Assembly (NCBI GenBank): GCA_001275005.1
Contig: JWZX01000919.1
Location: forward strand, 1-15,931
DNA length: 15,931 nucleotides
Direction: 5' to 3'
Origin: Chrysochromulina tobinii
Taxonomy: Eukaryota; Haptophyta; Prymnesiales; Chrysochromulinaceae
In this document: in pieces, positions 1-8,171 of the stretch
Layout of the letters: each line of letters opens with the position of its first letter
Numbering within the stretch: the first letter of the stretch is position 1
The notes under the pieces: model-generated
The model's database searches: none
The model's input: the letters and a program-made list of their open reading frames with translations, nothing else
Told to the model about the DNA's origin: nothing
Program-made: the position numbers and the translations under genes

Positions 1-657
1 TATTTACACTGTCTTCGGGTGTACTGCCATCGGGTGTACACTGTCATCGGGAGATCGGGTGTACGACGAACTTCGAATACAAGTAAACTAAAGTGGTAAC
101 GTAACGCTCCGGTGCACATAGTGTGTTTGTCAGCTTTTGGCTCTCCACAACTTAGAATTCTTTGGCAACCGCGCCCACAGGCGGCCGGGCCCTCACACTC
201 GAAGTTTTCGACTCAAGGTCAAGCGGCTTCGACGTGGAATGTGTTAATGATAGCGCCAGACGTGCACCATCCTCATGCACGCTCGGGCGCTGCCTTCAGC
301 CGCGCGCCGCTACCGTTCATCGCAGGGGCTACCGGTAGGTGTGAAACCGCAACGCAGCAAACTACCGGGACTTCGCGTCGCGCGCGCGCCGCGCGAGGCG
401 GCGGCGGCGAGCGGCGGCGACGGGGTGGGGCTGGGGGGCGGGAGCGTGAGTTTGTGTGTTTGCCTGCCTGCGTTTACGTGTTGACCGGTTTGTCCCAAGC
501 GCTGTGGTGGGAAGGGAGAGGGCGGGTATGACTTGACTTGACTTGACGTTTCATGCTCGAACCGGTACAAGCTCGCATTCTCCCATCCTCGGCGGCTAAA
601 CCCGGCGAGCAACTCGGTGTCCTTCCGGCCGCCGCCAGAAGCGCATTCAGGAGCAAG

Positions 658-870
658 ATGTGCTTCAAGACGACCTGTGTCGTGTGCAAGCTTCCGACCT
701 GGACTGGGTGTGGTCAACACGTTGCGTCGGCACTCAGAGGCATTCCCGAGGAGAAACGGTGCCCCGTGTGGAAGACTGGCGCGGGCTCGCACAAGCTGGC
801 CGAGGGTGAGACCACCGAAGCGCAGGCTGGAGCCGCTTCAAAGCAGGCTCAGCAGTGCGACATTTCATAG
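658..870 (+). CDS. Small Cys-rich protein, CxxC...TWxGCGxHV type, copy 1
   Basis: A 70-aa frame begins MCFKTTCVVCKLPTWTGCG and has a zinc-ribbon-like layout: C-x2-C at residues 7 and 10, a TWTGCGQHV core, then a Cys in GIPEEKRCPVW. From memory this matches a widespread, uncharacterised eukaryotic micro-protein family (MC...C..C.K.TW.GCG.HV......VP...RC) in plants, fungi and protists. Function is unknown; metal binding is inferred from the cysteines. The start at 658 is chosen because family members begin just before the first Cys, but an in-frame ATG at 553 would add 35 residues. The tail is Lys/Ala/Glu-rich and ends CDIS. The gene lies within a tandem duplication. Whether this copy is expressed or an intact full-length member cannot be told here. 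Confidence 0.55.
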   Translation: MCFKTTCVVCKLPTWTGCGQHVASALRGIPEEKRCPVWKTGAGSHKLAEGETTEAQAGAASKQAQQCDIS

Positions 871-1086
871 AGTGGCGCAACCGTCCTGCACGACCGTGCA
901 GACATTCCTGCAGACCGTCCCGCACGGCCGTTCTGCACGACCGTCCTCGCCGTGGTTCCGTCGAAATTATCGAGCACGCACATCACACACGAGGAAACGA
1001 GCAGTAGCACAGCGCCGAAAGGTGGTGACTGCTGGCTGAGGGATTATGTGCCAAGCTGCCACGGCTTTCCATGTACAAGCGTCGGT
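871..1086. other. Spacer between the duplicated small genes
   Basis: This is the divergent end of repeat copy 1. It contains degenerate short repeats of a gcacgaccgt/gcacggccgt-like motif (about 888-950). It shares only blocks with the matching part of copy 2, such as the gagcagtagcacagcgccga block. I see no gene in it. Confidence 0.6.
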
Positions 1087-1743
1087 TATTTACACTGTCT
1101 TCGGGTGTACTGCCATCGGGTGTACACTGTCATCGGGAGATCGGGTGTACGACGAACTTCGAATACAAGTAAACTAAAGTGGTAACGTAACGCTCCGGTG
1201 CACATAGTGTGTTTGTCAGCTTTTGGCTCTCCACAACTTAGAATTCTTTGGCAACCGCGCCCACAGGCGGCCGGGCCCTCACACTCGAAGTTTTCGACTC
1301 AAGGTCAAGCGGCTTCGACGTGGAATGTGTTAATGATAGCGCCAGACGTGCACCATCCTCATGCACGCTCGGGCGCTGCCTTCAGCCGCGCGCCGCTACC
1401 GTTCATCGCAGGGGCTACCGGTAGGTGTGAAACCGCAACGCAGCAAACTACCGGGACTTCGCGTCGCGCGCGCGCCGCGCGAGGCGGCGGCGGCGAGCGG
1501 CGGCGACGGGGTGGGGCTGGGGGGCGGGAGCGTGAGTTTGTGTGTTTGCCTGCCTGCGTTTACGTGTTGACCGGTTTGTCCCAAGCGCTGTGGTGGGAAG
1601 GGAGAGGGCGGGTATGACTTGACTTGACTTGACGTTTCATGCTCGAACCGGTACAAGCTCGCATTCTCCCATCCTCGGCGGCTAAACCCGGCGAGCAACT
1701 CGGTGTCCTTCCGGCCGCCGCCAGAAGCGCATTCAGGAGCAAG

Positions 1744-1977
1744 ATGTGCTTCAAGACGACCTGTGTCGTGTGCAAGCTTCCGACCTGGACTGGGTGTGGT
1801 GTACACGTTGCGTCGGCACTCAGAGGCATCCCCGAGGAGAATCGGTGCCCCGTGTGGAAGACTGGCGCGGGCTCGCACAAGCTGGCCGAGGGTGAGACCA
1901 CCGAAGCGCAGGCTGGAGCCGCTGCAAAGCAGGCTCAGGAGTGCGACGTATCATCACAGAGGTTACGAAGGCTTTGA
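1744..1977 (+). CDS. Small Cys-rich protein, CxxC...TWxGCGxHV type, copy 2
   Basis: This 77-aa frame is the duplicate of the gene at 658-870. Both cysteine pairs and the TWTGCG core are retained. Relative to copy 1 it has Q-to-V just after GCG, K-to-N before the last conserved RC, S-to-A, Q-to-E and I-to-V near the end, and only one silent change. A 39-base hairpin-bearing segment moves the stop, replacing the last residues (DIS in copy 1) with DVSSQRLRRL. The excess of replacement changes suggests relaxed constraint or divergence on this side of the identity boundary. An upstream in-frame ATG at 1639 is an alternative start. Function is unknown, as for copy 1. Confidence 0.5.
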   Translation: MCFKTTCVVCKLPTWTGCGVHVASALRGIPEENRCPVWKTGAGSHKLAEGETTEAQAGAAAKQAQECDVSSQRLRRL

Positions 1978-1990
1978 ACCTCTGTGGTTC
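1948..1990. repeat. 39-base hairpin-bearing insertion (or deletion in copy 1)
   Basis: A perfect 10-bp inverted repeat (cacagaggtt at 1955-1964 and aacctctgtg at 1977-1986, 12-base loop) sits in the segment present only in copy 2. Flanking bases (gcgac before, catagagtggcgcaac after) match copy 1, so the event is a clean 39-base length difference. Copy 2's stop TGA (1975-1977) lies inside it. Confidence 0.85.
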
Positions 1991-2310
1991 CATAGAGTGG
2001 CGCAACCCTGCTCGACCGCGCAGACTGTCCTACACGGCCGTTCTGCACGACTGTCCTCACGATGAGCACGACGCCCGATGAGCACCACGTTCCGACGACA
2101 GTCTCAAGCACGCTCGGCACGCACGATGACGCGAGCAGTAGCACAGCGCCGAGAGGCGGTGACTGCTGGCTGATGGATATGCGGTGCCCAGCTGTGCGAC
2201 ACGGCTGTCTGACACTCTGACTTCATCTTCAAAATACTGTGTTCACAGTTCAGTCAAGTCGCTAGTACGTAGTACGCACTGTGCGCTGTCGAAGGTACTG
2301 TTTATCCCTA
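1991..2310. other. Gene-free spacer, end of repeat copy 2
   Basis: This holds the divergent 3' part of repeat copy 2, with short degenerate motifs such as atgagcac(g/c)acg at about 2062-2090. It then runs through somewhat AT-richer sequence toward the 3' end of the CHD gene, and would be that gene's downstream region. I see no supported gene. Confidence 0.5.
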
Positions 2311-2400
2311 ATACTTTACGCTCGTGCACAGCTTTTGTCTGTCCACAGCTTAAAACCGGCAACCGCGCCCACAGTGGCGGCGGGCCCTCACTCCAGTTTG
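2311..2400. repeat. Degenerate third copy of the 1.09-kb unit
   Basis: The 17-base block ggcaaccgcgcccacag at 2358-2374 matches 164-180 and 1250-1266 exactly. It is followed by cgggccctca (2381-2390; 186-195 in copy 1) and an agttt-like block. Upstream, tttacgctcgtgcaca resembles gtaacgctccggtgcaca of the unit. Matching continues through the CHD stop codon (tca at 2388-2390 on this strand). The unit therefore probably arose from the 3' end and flank of the CHD gene, or inserted there. Confidence 0.75.
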
Positions 2401-5400
2401 ACAGCGCCCATGAAAGCGCCGTTCGTGCCGTCTGCCGCCGCGCCGAGACGGCGCGTGGACTGTTCGCGCAGCTCCAGCGGCTGCTCGGCGGCGTCCTCTC
2501 GCTCAAAGCGCGCGAGCAGCCGCCAGTCGTACGGCCGGTGCACGTTGAAGTCGCTCTCCCATCCGAGGAATCCGTGGGTGTGCAGCTGGCCGTCCTCCAT
2601 GTACGCTGCCGCGAACTGGGGCCCGAGGAACTGCTCAAGTGCCTGCGCGACCGGATCGCGCGCGGGCGCGGGCGCGGGCGCGGGCGCCATCTTGGGCGCG
2701 CGGCTGGTCACGGCGGCCGTGGTGGAGGAAGACGTGTCGCCCAGGCGCGGTGCCTTTGAAGGTCGGCGTCCGCCTTTCGACGATTGGGCGGGAGCTGCGC
2801 TGCCGCCATCGGCGGCCTCGTTCACAGCGGCCGCGTCCTCCTCTTCCCAGTGCGCGACCAGGAGAGCGTGCTCGGCGCGCCGACGCTCCAGGTCCGAGAC
2901 GGCGTTGAGCAGCGCGTTCATCCGTGCCTTGAAGACGGCCTCCGACAAGAAAGTTGGCCCAACGCTCCCTGCGGGTGCGGGCGGCAGTTTCTTGCCCGAG
3001 GGCGCTGGCACGGGCAGCACATCGAGTACGTCGTACCCGCGAAACCAATCGGGTGGCGGCTCGGGCGCGTCGTAGCCGGCCCCGAGCGCGGCCGCGCTCG
3101 CCGGCGAAGCTTCGCGGAAACCTCCCGCACCGGGAGGCACCGCGGGGGCCTCTGCGGGCGGCAGCAGCGGCGGCAGCGGACGACGGCCGCCGAGGCGACA
3201 CCCAAAATGGAGCTCGGGATCGTCGGCGATCTCAAAGTAAGCTCGGTAGCCGTGCTTGTACACGCCGAGAAGCAGCATCGCATCGTCGCGCGTCGACCAC
3301 GGGACGGTGTCTTCGCGTCCCACGCCTCCCGGCACTGTCGGGGCTCGGAAGGTGAGCAGTGGCGTGCGCTCGCGCTCGACGGCATCGGCGAGACGCTTGA
3401 GGATGATGAGCCGCGCCATGAAGGTGGCGCCGAGCTTGTGCACACGCTCCGCGTACTCGTGCCCGCCCGCGCTGGCGGAGACGTACGGCTCGAGCTCGTG
3501 CGTCTGCTCCTTGGTCAGGAGCGGCGCATCGCAGCCGAGCTGGGAGAGGAGCTCACGCGCTTTGGCAATCCCCTCGATCTCCTGCTCCCCGAGGGGAGGG
3601 CCACCCGCCGGGATGCCGAGACGGGCATCGCCCTTGTCACCGCCGCCCACTCCGGCGATGGGCACGCCCACGCAGAGGCAGACGAAGGCGACGCCGAAGC
3701 GAGCCACCTCGACGTCGTCGCGGAGCTTGGTCGCGCCGCCCGCGTACTCCTTGATGCGCGCCCACCGGCCGAAACCATAGGAGAGCATCGCGCGCTCCAC
3801 GTTCATGCGCTCCGTCTTGCTCCACACGTGCGCGAGTGATCGGCGTGCCTGGCGGCGTGCCTCCTCCTCGTCCTTGGAGCCCTTGTCCTTGATGCCGCGC
3901 CGCTTGACGCCGCCCTCCTCGAGGTGCTCCTCGATCTCAAACTCGCTCGCCATGCCGAGCCGTGCCACCTGCTTCGACTTGCGCTTGACGTAGTACTCGG
4001 CGAGCGCCTCGTCCTTCGCTTGCAGCTCGGGCAAGATCTTGGTCCAGAACTCAGGGTCGTCCATGTCGACGTCGTGCTCGTCGGATACAAAGGCCGCCTT
4101 CGAGAAGACCGAGCCGGAGCCCGTGTTCTGATCGTACGACACCTTGGTCGACTGCGCGAGGATCTCGTCAATGTCGGCCTCGTTGAACTTACGTGACTGC
4201 GAGTCGTCCTCTTCGGACATGAAGATGTTGTGCGCGCCGCGCTTGAGCATCGCGTCCACCTCGGCGCGATCCTGCGGCGGCCCGCGCTGCTGCGACGCCG
4301 TCACCGACAGTCCATCGGAGGCGCGGTCGGCATTCATGGCGCGCTCGAGGCCAAGCTTGCGGTTGGCGCGCTCGACCATCTCGGACTCGTACGTGTTCTT
4401 GGTGACGAACCGGAAGACCTTGACGCGCTTCGACTGGCCGATGCGATGCGAGCGCGCCATGGCCTGCACGTCGTTCTGCGGGTTCCAGTCGGAGTCGAAG
4501 ATGATGCACGTGTCGGCCGCGATCAGGTTGATACCGAGCCCCCCCGCGCGCGTCGAGAGGAGGAAGGCGAACGTGTCTGAGCCCGGCTTGCAGAAGCGAT
4601 CGATGGCGGCCTGTCGTAGGTCGCCGCGCACAGTGCCGTCGAGCCGCTCATGCGAGTAGCGGCGCTCGCGAAGGTAGTCCGAGAGTAGGTCGAGTACGCG
4701 CACCATCTGCGAGAAGATGAGCACACGGTGCCCTTCGGCCTTGAGCTTGGGCAGCAGCTTGTCGAGCAGCACGCACTTGCCACTCGCCTTGAGCAACGAG
4801 TCGAGGTAGCTCGGCCTCGGGCCGGCGCTCGGAACGGCGAGCGTCGTCGACGAGCCCGCCGCCACCGACGGCGGCACGCCCTCGACCTCGTCGGTGCCGT
4901 TGAGCTCCCTCTCTCGCTGCTCTATTCCCTGGATCAGGTACGGGTGGTTGCACACCTTGCGCAGCTCCATCTGCAGGTTGATGAGGGAGGGCATCGCCGC
5001 GCTCTGCGCGCCGCCGAGGAGGATCTCGCGGTTGCCCTCGAGCACCGCGCGGTAGCAGCGCTTCTGGAATAAGGTCATCTCGACCCAGATGATCGTCTCC
5101 TCGAGAGGGACGAGGCTCTTCTCGACGTCACCCTTTTGGCGGCGCAGCAGGTACGGCCGGATCTTCTCGTTGAGCGCGTCCACCTGCGCGCTGTCCGTGA
5201 GCGTGCCGAACTCGGCGAGGAACTCGTCCAGCGAGGGGAAGAGCTGCCTGTCGAGAAAGTAAAGGAGAGCCCACAGCTCGGTCGTGTTGTTCTGGAGCGG
5301 CGTGCCCGAGAGCAGGTGCATGTGCTCCATCGAGATCGTGCGCAGATCGGCCGCGAGTGCCGAGTCCTTGTTCTTCAGACGGTGCGCCTCGTCGATGACC

Positions 5401-6542
5401 ACGTACCGCCACGGGATCTTTTTGAACACGTGCAGGTCCTGCTTGATCACCTCGTACGAGGTGATGAGGACGTGGAACTTGTACAAGAGCGGCGCCTCGC
5501 TGCCCGGTTTGGGCGGGGGCACGACGTTGGGGGCGAAGTGCCACTCAACCTCGCGGATGAGCTCACGGGACTCATTCGAGCCGTGGTACAAGATCGTGTT
5601 CATCTCGGTCCACTCCTCAAACTCGCGAAGCCAGTGGGCGAGCGTGGAGAGGGGCGCGAGCACTAGAAAGGGGCCGCGGATGCCCTCCTCCTTCCAAATA
5701 TGGTGCAGCGTCGAGACGGACTGGACAGTCTTGCCGAGACCCATCTCATCCGCGAGCATGACCGAGCGCCGATTGTACCACGAGAAGAGCAGCCAGTTGA
5801 GCCCCTCGAGTTGATACGGGCGGAGCGTGTGCCCGGCTTTGAAGGAGGGCGACGCGGTCAGCTTCTTGAAGGCAGTCTTGAGGGGCCGGAAGCCGCCAGA
5901 CGCAGCCATCTTCTTCTCGTGTTCGGGCGGCGCCTGCTCGCGCTGGTGGTACAGCCGGATCGCCTGCTGCTCCGCGAGGAGCGTGCGGCAGCTCTCCCAA
6001 GTGCACGCCGCGTACGGCAGCGATCTCCACTTGACGAGATAGCGAGGCGGCAGGTCCTCGCTGTGGGGTGGCACCGCCTCACTCGCCGCCTGGCACACGA
6101 TGCGCTCGACGACCTCAAAGTCTGGATTGTACGGCTCCTCATCGGTACGCGCGCCACGCCCGCCCTCGTCGCCCTCGTCGCCCAGGTCCCAGGTGTTGTC
6201 GGCGCCGTTGCCCGTCTCTCGCTCCGCCTGCGCCTTGAGGAATCGCAACACGCGCTGCTTGTTACTGAGCTCAGCCTCGAGCTCGCGCCGCGGCACCCAC
6301 TGGCAGTGGATGTGGGCGAGGCCCTTCCACTTGACGAGCAGCTCGGGCTCGCCCGTCTCCTCCGGCAGGCGGATCAGGTAGATTTTCTCCAACGGCCCCG
6401 GGAGCAGCCCCGGCCGCCACGCGCCCGCGACGGGCAGCGCGGGAGGCACGCCGCCTGCGGGCTTGGGCACCCACGACCAGTCGTCCTCGTCGTCGATCCA
6501 AGCGCCCTCAGACTCGTCGAGGCCCTCGAAGTTGGCGTGCAT
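2388..6542 (-). CDS. CHD-type ATP-dependent chromatin remodeller (CHD6-9/Kismet-like)
   Basis: This uninterrupted 1384-aa protein should act in the nucleus, using ATP hydrolysis to move nucleosomes. Domains in order: acidic N-terminus (1-25); chromodomain 1 (about 50-100, LLVKWKGL...QW); acidic linker; chromodomain 2 (about 140-200, YLVKWRSL...TWE); SNF2 ATPase with DEMGLGKT (265-272), DEAH (384-387) and SGTPLQNN (412-419); helicase-C with STRAGGLGINL (663-673) and SHRIGQ (698-703). The SVFSKAAFV...MDDPEFWTK segment (811-835), a SANT-like FGRW region (about 905-935) and VPWSTRDDAMLLLGVYKHGY (1080-1099) point to CHD subfamily III rather than CHD1 or Mi-2. The C-terminus is Pro/Ala-rich. It is shorter than animal CHD6-9, which carry long extra regions. 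The ATG follows an in-frame TGA twelve codons upstream; an extra 5' exon cannot be excluded. Its stop overlaps a decayed repeat copy. Confidence 0.95.
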   Translation of the reverse strand: MHANFEGLDESEGAWIDDEDDWSWVPKPAGGVPPALPVAGAWRPGLLPGPLEKIYLIRLPEETGEPELLVKWKGLAHIHCQWVPRRELEAELSNKQRVLRFLKAQAERETGNGADNTWDLGDEGDEGGRGARTDEEPYNPDFEVVERIVCQAASEAVPPHSEDLPPRYLVKWRSLPYAACTWESCRTLLAEQQAIRLYHQREQAPPEHEKKMAASGGFRPLKTAFKKLTASPSFKAGHTLRPYQLEGLNWLLFSWYNRRSVMLADEMGLGKTVQSVSTLHHIWKEEGIRGPFLVLAPLSTLAHWLREFEEWTEMNTILYHGSNESRELIREVEWHFAPNVVPPPKPGSEAPLLYKFHVLITSYEVIKQDLHVFKKIPWRYVVIDEAHRLKNKDSALAADLRTISMEHMHLLSGTPLQNNTTELWALLYFLDRQLFPSLDEFLAEFGTLTDSAQVDALNEKIRPYLLRRQKGDVEKSLVPLEETIIWVEMTLFQKRCYRAVLEGNREILLGGAQSAAMPSLINLQMELRKVCNHPYLIQGIEQRERELNGTDEVEGVPPSVAAGSSTTLAVPSAGPRPSYLDSLLKASGKCVLLDKLLPKLKAEGHRVLIFSQMVRVLDLLSDYLRERRYSHERLDGTVRGDLRQAAIDRFCKPGSDTFAFLLSTRAGGLGINLIAADTCIIFDSDWNPQNDVQAMARSHRIGQSKRVKVFRFVTKNTYESEMVERANRKLGLERAMNADRASDGLSVTASQQRGPPQDRAEVDAMLKRGAHNIFMSEEDDSQSRKFNEADIDEILAQSTKVSYDQNTGSGSVFSKAAFVSDEHDVDMDDPEFWTKILPELQAKDEALAEYYVKRKSKQVARLGMASEFEIEEHLEEGGVKRRGIKDKGSKDEEEARRQARRSLAHVWSKTERMNVERAMLSYGFGRWARIKEYAGGATKLRDDVEVARFGVAFVCLCVGVPIAGVGGGDKGDARLGIPAGGPPLGEQEIEGIAKARELLSQLGCDAPLLTKEQTHELEPYVSASAGGHEYAERVHKLGATFMARLIILKRLADAVERERTPLLTFRAPTVPGGVGREDTVPWSTRDDAMLLLGVYKHGYRAYFEIADDPELHFGCRLGGRRPLPPLLPPAEAPAVPPGAGGFREASPASAAALGAGYDAPEPPPDWFRGYDVLDVLPVPAPSGKKLPPAPAGSVGPTFLSEAVFKARMNALLNAVSDLERRRAEHALLVAHWEEEDAAAVNEAADGGSAAPAQSSKGGRRPSKAPRLGDTSSSTTAAVTSRAPKMAPAPAPAPARDPVAQALEQFLGPQFAAAYMEDGQLHTHGFLGWESDFNVHRPYDWRLLARFEREDAAEQPLELREQSTRRLGAAADGTNGAFMGAVKLE

Positions 6543-6578
6543 GCTGCGAACGCGGGTTGGGACGCAGCAGCAAAGGGC

Positions 6579-6908
6579 TCAATAGGGGGGAATCGCGGAG
6601 CGCTCATGGCCAAGTGTGCAGCCGGGCAGAGGCAGCTGCTGGTGGAACAGGTACGAGTGCGCTGCTCGCACGCGGCGTGCCAACACGCACCGGTGCCGCT
6701 CCACGTACACCACGACGCCCAAGTAGGGCACCAGCCCGGAGCGGCCCTCGTCGTACAGGACCTGAATGCATTGACCGACTGCCTCTAGGGCGGTCTTGCC
6801 CTTGAGATTCATGGGGCGCGTCGGTCTCGCACGCGACGGACCGCCACCAGTCACCTCGGGCGCCGGCGCTGAGGACGGTGCCGGCTGCTTGCCGGCTCCT
6901 CGAGGCAT
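6579..6908 (-). CDS. Unrecognised 109-aa ORF upstream of CHD (possible 5' exon)
   Basis: This ATG-started minus-strand frame lies 36 bases upstream of the CHD start, in the same reading frame, separated by one TGA. The first ~32 residues are Pro/Arg-rich. The rest reads like real protein (from MNLKGKTALEAVGQ, then VPYLGVVVYVERHRC and a basic ARRVRAAHSYLFHQQ stretch) but I do not recognise it. The bases just before the CHD ATG end in ttcgcag after a pyrimidine-leaning tract, which could be a splice acceptor. It could therefore be a separate small gene, an upstream ORF, or part of an exon joined to CHD. It overlaps lower-quality frames on both strands, as is common in this GC-rich DNA. Confidence 0.3.
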   Translation of the reverse strand: MPRGAGKQPAPSSAPAPEVTGGGPSRARPTRPMNLKGKTALEAVGQCIQVLYDEGRSGLVPYLGVVVYVERHRCVLARRVRAAHSYLFHQQLPLPGCTLGHERSAIPPY

Positions 6909-7136
6909 TCCTTAGGCGCTGGGTGAGTGACACGCGACCGACCTCAGTGCAGAGCCTGCATCGCAAACGCCAAGGCGAGCGCTCACCATGGCGTTTTTCG
7001 ATCGTGCTGCCTCGCTCAGCAGGAAGGCGTCGAAGAACCTCGAGAAATTCCGTGCTCTTACTCACAAAGTTAGACAAACGGTCAGCTTTCTTCGACCTGG
7101 GCGGCCCAGTGGCGGCCCTGGCGGCCCCCGCCGTCG
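6909..7136. other. Divergent intergenic region upstream of the exonuclease gene
   Basis: Together with 6543-6908 this separates the minus-strand CHD gene from the plus-strand exonuclease gene and should hold both promoters. No clear core promoter element is visible. On the plus strand an ATG at 6988 opens MAFFDRAASLSRKASKNLEK, a basic stretch that could be a first exon of the exonuclease. GT sites at 7069 and 7081 are in phase with an AG at 7216-7217 (cttgcag), but the evidence is only frame consistency. Confidence 0.35.
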
Positions 7137-8171
7137 ATGGCGTCAGCGGCGTGGGGCTCGCTCCGGCCGCCATCTGCGCGCGACGTCAAGGGCCGTGGGT
7201 CTGTCAAGGGCTTGCAGGCCGCGCCGCTGCCGATGAGTCATCTCGTCGTGCTCGACTTTGAGTGGACCGCGGACAATCGGAAGCGCATGCTGCCCGTGAG
7301 TGAGATAACACAGTTCCCATCTGTTCTTGTGCGCCTTGATGGGCAGCGCTCTTCCATCATTGACCAGTTTGACACGTTTGTGAGGCCCACGCTCAACCCG
7401 ACGCTGACGCCCTTCTCCATCCAGCTCACTGCCATCAGCCAGTCCGACGTGGACGCGGCTCCCACTCTTGTCGCTGTTGTGCCTCAGTATCTGGCATGGC
7501 TGCGCGGGCACGGACTCGTGGATGACGAGGGCGCACGGCGAGGCAGCTGGTCATTCTGCACGTGGTCCGATGCGGATATTGGCGGCCAGCTCGCCACAGA
7601 GTTGCGCGTCAAGGGCTTGGCGATGCCCAGCTGCTTTGATCAGTGGGTCGATCTGAAACTGGTCTACCATCGCCGCTACAAGCGGGAGCCCCGCGGAGGG
7701 CTGCGGGCGTGCGTGGAGCGCCTCGGGCTGGTCTTCGACGGGCGCGCGCACAATGGTCTCGTCGACAGCATCAACACGGCCAAGATTGCGCTCCACATGG
7801 CCAGAGGCGAAGGCATGCACGGGCCCGCCCACGTCTTCACGCGGCCGACGCGCGGACTCGACCTCAACGGGTACCCGTACGGCTCGAAGGCCAGCCGCGA
7901 GGCAAGGACGCAGACGGCCTCCAGCGTGCCTGCCGTGGGCGAGGCACCATCAAGTGCGCATGCATCTCGAGACGCTCTTGGCGTCGCGAACAGCCGGGCA
8001 ACGACCGGCATCTGCAGCAGCAGTGGGCCCTGCAGCAGCAGCAGTATCTTTGACGACGCGTGCCTCCCAGACGAGGTGCTTGGTAACATGGCATTGCCCG
8101 ACGGCGCGGACGCCGAATATGCTGCCAAATCGAGCCCTGTTGGCGTCAGGAAGCGAGCTCGGGTCGGGTAA
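7137..8171 (+). CDS. ERI1-like DEDDh 3'-5' exonuclease
   Basis: This 344-aa protein belongs to the DnaQ/ERI1 RNase family, which trims 3' ends of small RNAs, histone mRNA stem-loops and 5.8S rRNA in other eukaryotes. The substrate here is unknown. Catalytic residues are all present: Asp40 and Glu42 in VVLDFEWT, Asp147 in SDADIGGQL, His205 and Asp210 in RAHNGLVD, followed by SINTAKIA as in the ERI1 subfamily (usually DD.xNIARI). The FVRPTLNP...FSIQLTAISQSDVDAAPT stretch is also ERI1-typical. The C-terminal ~100 residues are Ser/Ala-rich and end in a basic RKRARVG, a possible nuclear signal. No SAP or GRF zinc finger is visible. The ATG at 7137 gives the longest frame, but 7233 (MSHLVVLDFEW) is equally plausible. 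Confidence 0.88.
   Translation: MASAAWGSLRPPSARDVKGRGSVKGLQAAPLPMSHLVVLDFEWTADNRKRMLPVSEITQFPSVLVRLDGQRSSIIDQFDTFVRPTLNPTLTPFSIQLTAISQSDVDAAPTLVAVVPQYLAWLRGHGLVDDEGARRGSWSFCTWSDADIGGQLATELRVKGLAMPSCFDQWVDLKLVYHRRYKREPRGGLRACVERLGLVFDGRAHNGLVDSINTAKIALHMARGEGMHGPAHVFTRPTRGLDLNGYPYGSKASREARTQTASSVPAVGEAPSSAHASRDALGVANSRATTGICSSSGPCSSSSIFDDACLPDEVLGNMALPDGADAEYAAKSSPVGVRKRARVG

Larger units (their letters stand above)
1..1086. repeat. 1.09-kb tandem repeat, copy 1
   Basis: Positions 1-714 are base-for-base identical to 1087-1800 (offset 1086). The similarity continues at lower identity to the end of the unit, where copy 2 carries extra bases. The left end holds a short internal repeat of an atcgggtgtac-like motif (about 14-64). 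The middle has a GC-rich stretch (about 375-445), and an (acttg)n microsatellite lies near 531-546. The small Cys-rich ORF at 658-870 is the only coding signal I can support in the unit. The window begins at the repeat edge, so more copies could lie to the left. Confidence 0.97.
1087..2190. repeat. 1.09-kb tandem repeat, copy 2
   Basis: The second copy of the unit is identical to copy 1 over its first 714 bases, then departs. There are point differences from 1801 on, a 39-base length difference near 1948-1990, and only blockwise similarity until the shared gactgctggctga block (1027 in copy 1, 2161 here). The right edge is approximate. The spacing from here to the decayed third copy (about 1108 bases between matching blocks at 1250 and 2358) keeps the same period, which suggests an old tandem array. 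Confidence 0.95.

Noticed and set aside
112-531. A 139-aa plus-strand frame, identical in both repeat copies (also 1198-1617)
   Set aside because: It opens with GTG, not ATG. The identity only reflects the recent duplication, and the composition is that of GC-rich random sequence.
310-792. A 160-aa minus-strand frame in the repeat (also 1396-1878)
   Set aside because: It lies antisense to the Cys-rich ORF, is Arg/Ser/Pro-rich, and has no recognisable domain.
3600-3720. The hydrophobic VAFVCLCVGVPIAGVGGG stretch in CHD as a retained intron or membrane segment
   Set aside because: It follows RDDVE in the position where CHD6-9 proteins carry a similar CR.LL.FCL helix, so it is best read as normal coding sequence.
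5700-6788. A 362-aa plus-strand frame
   Set aside because: It is a shadow antisense to the CHD gene, which has clear domains throughout.
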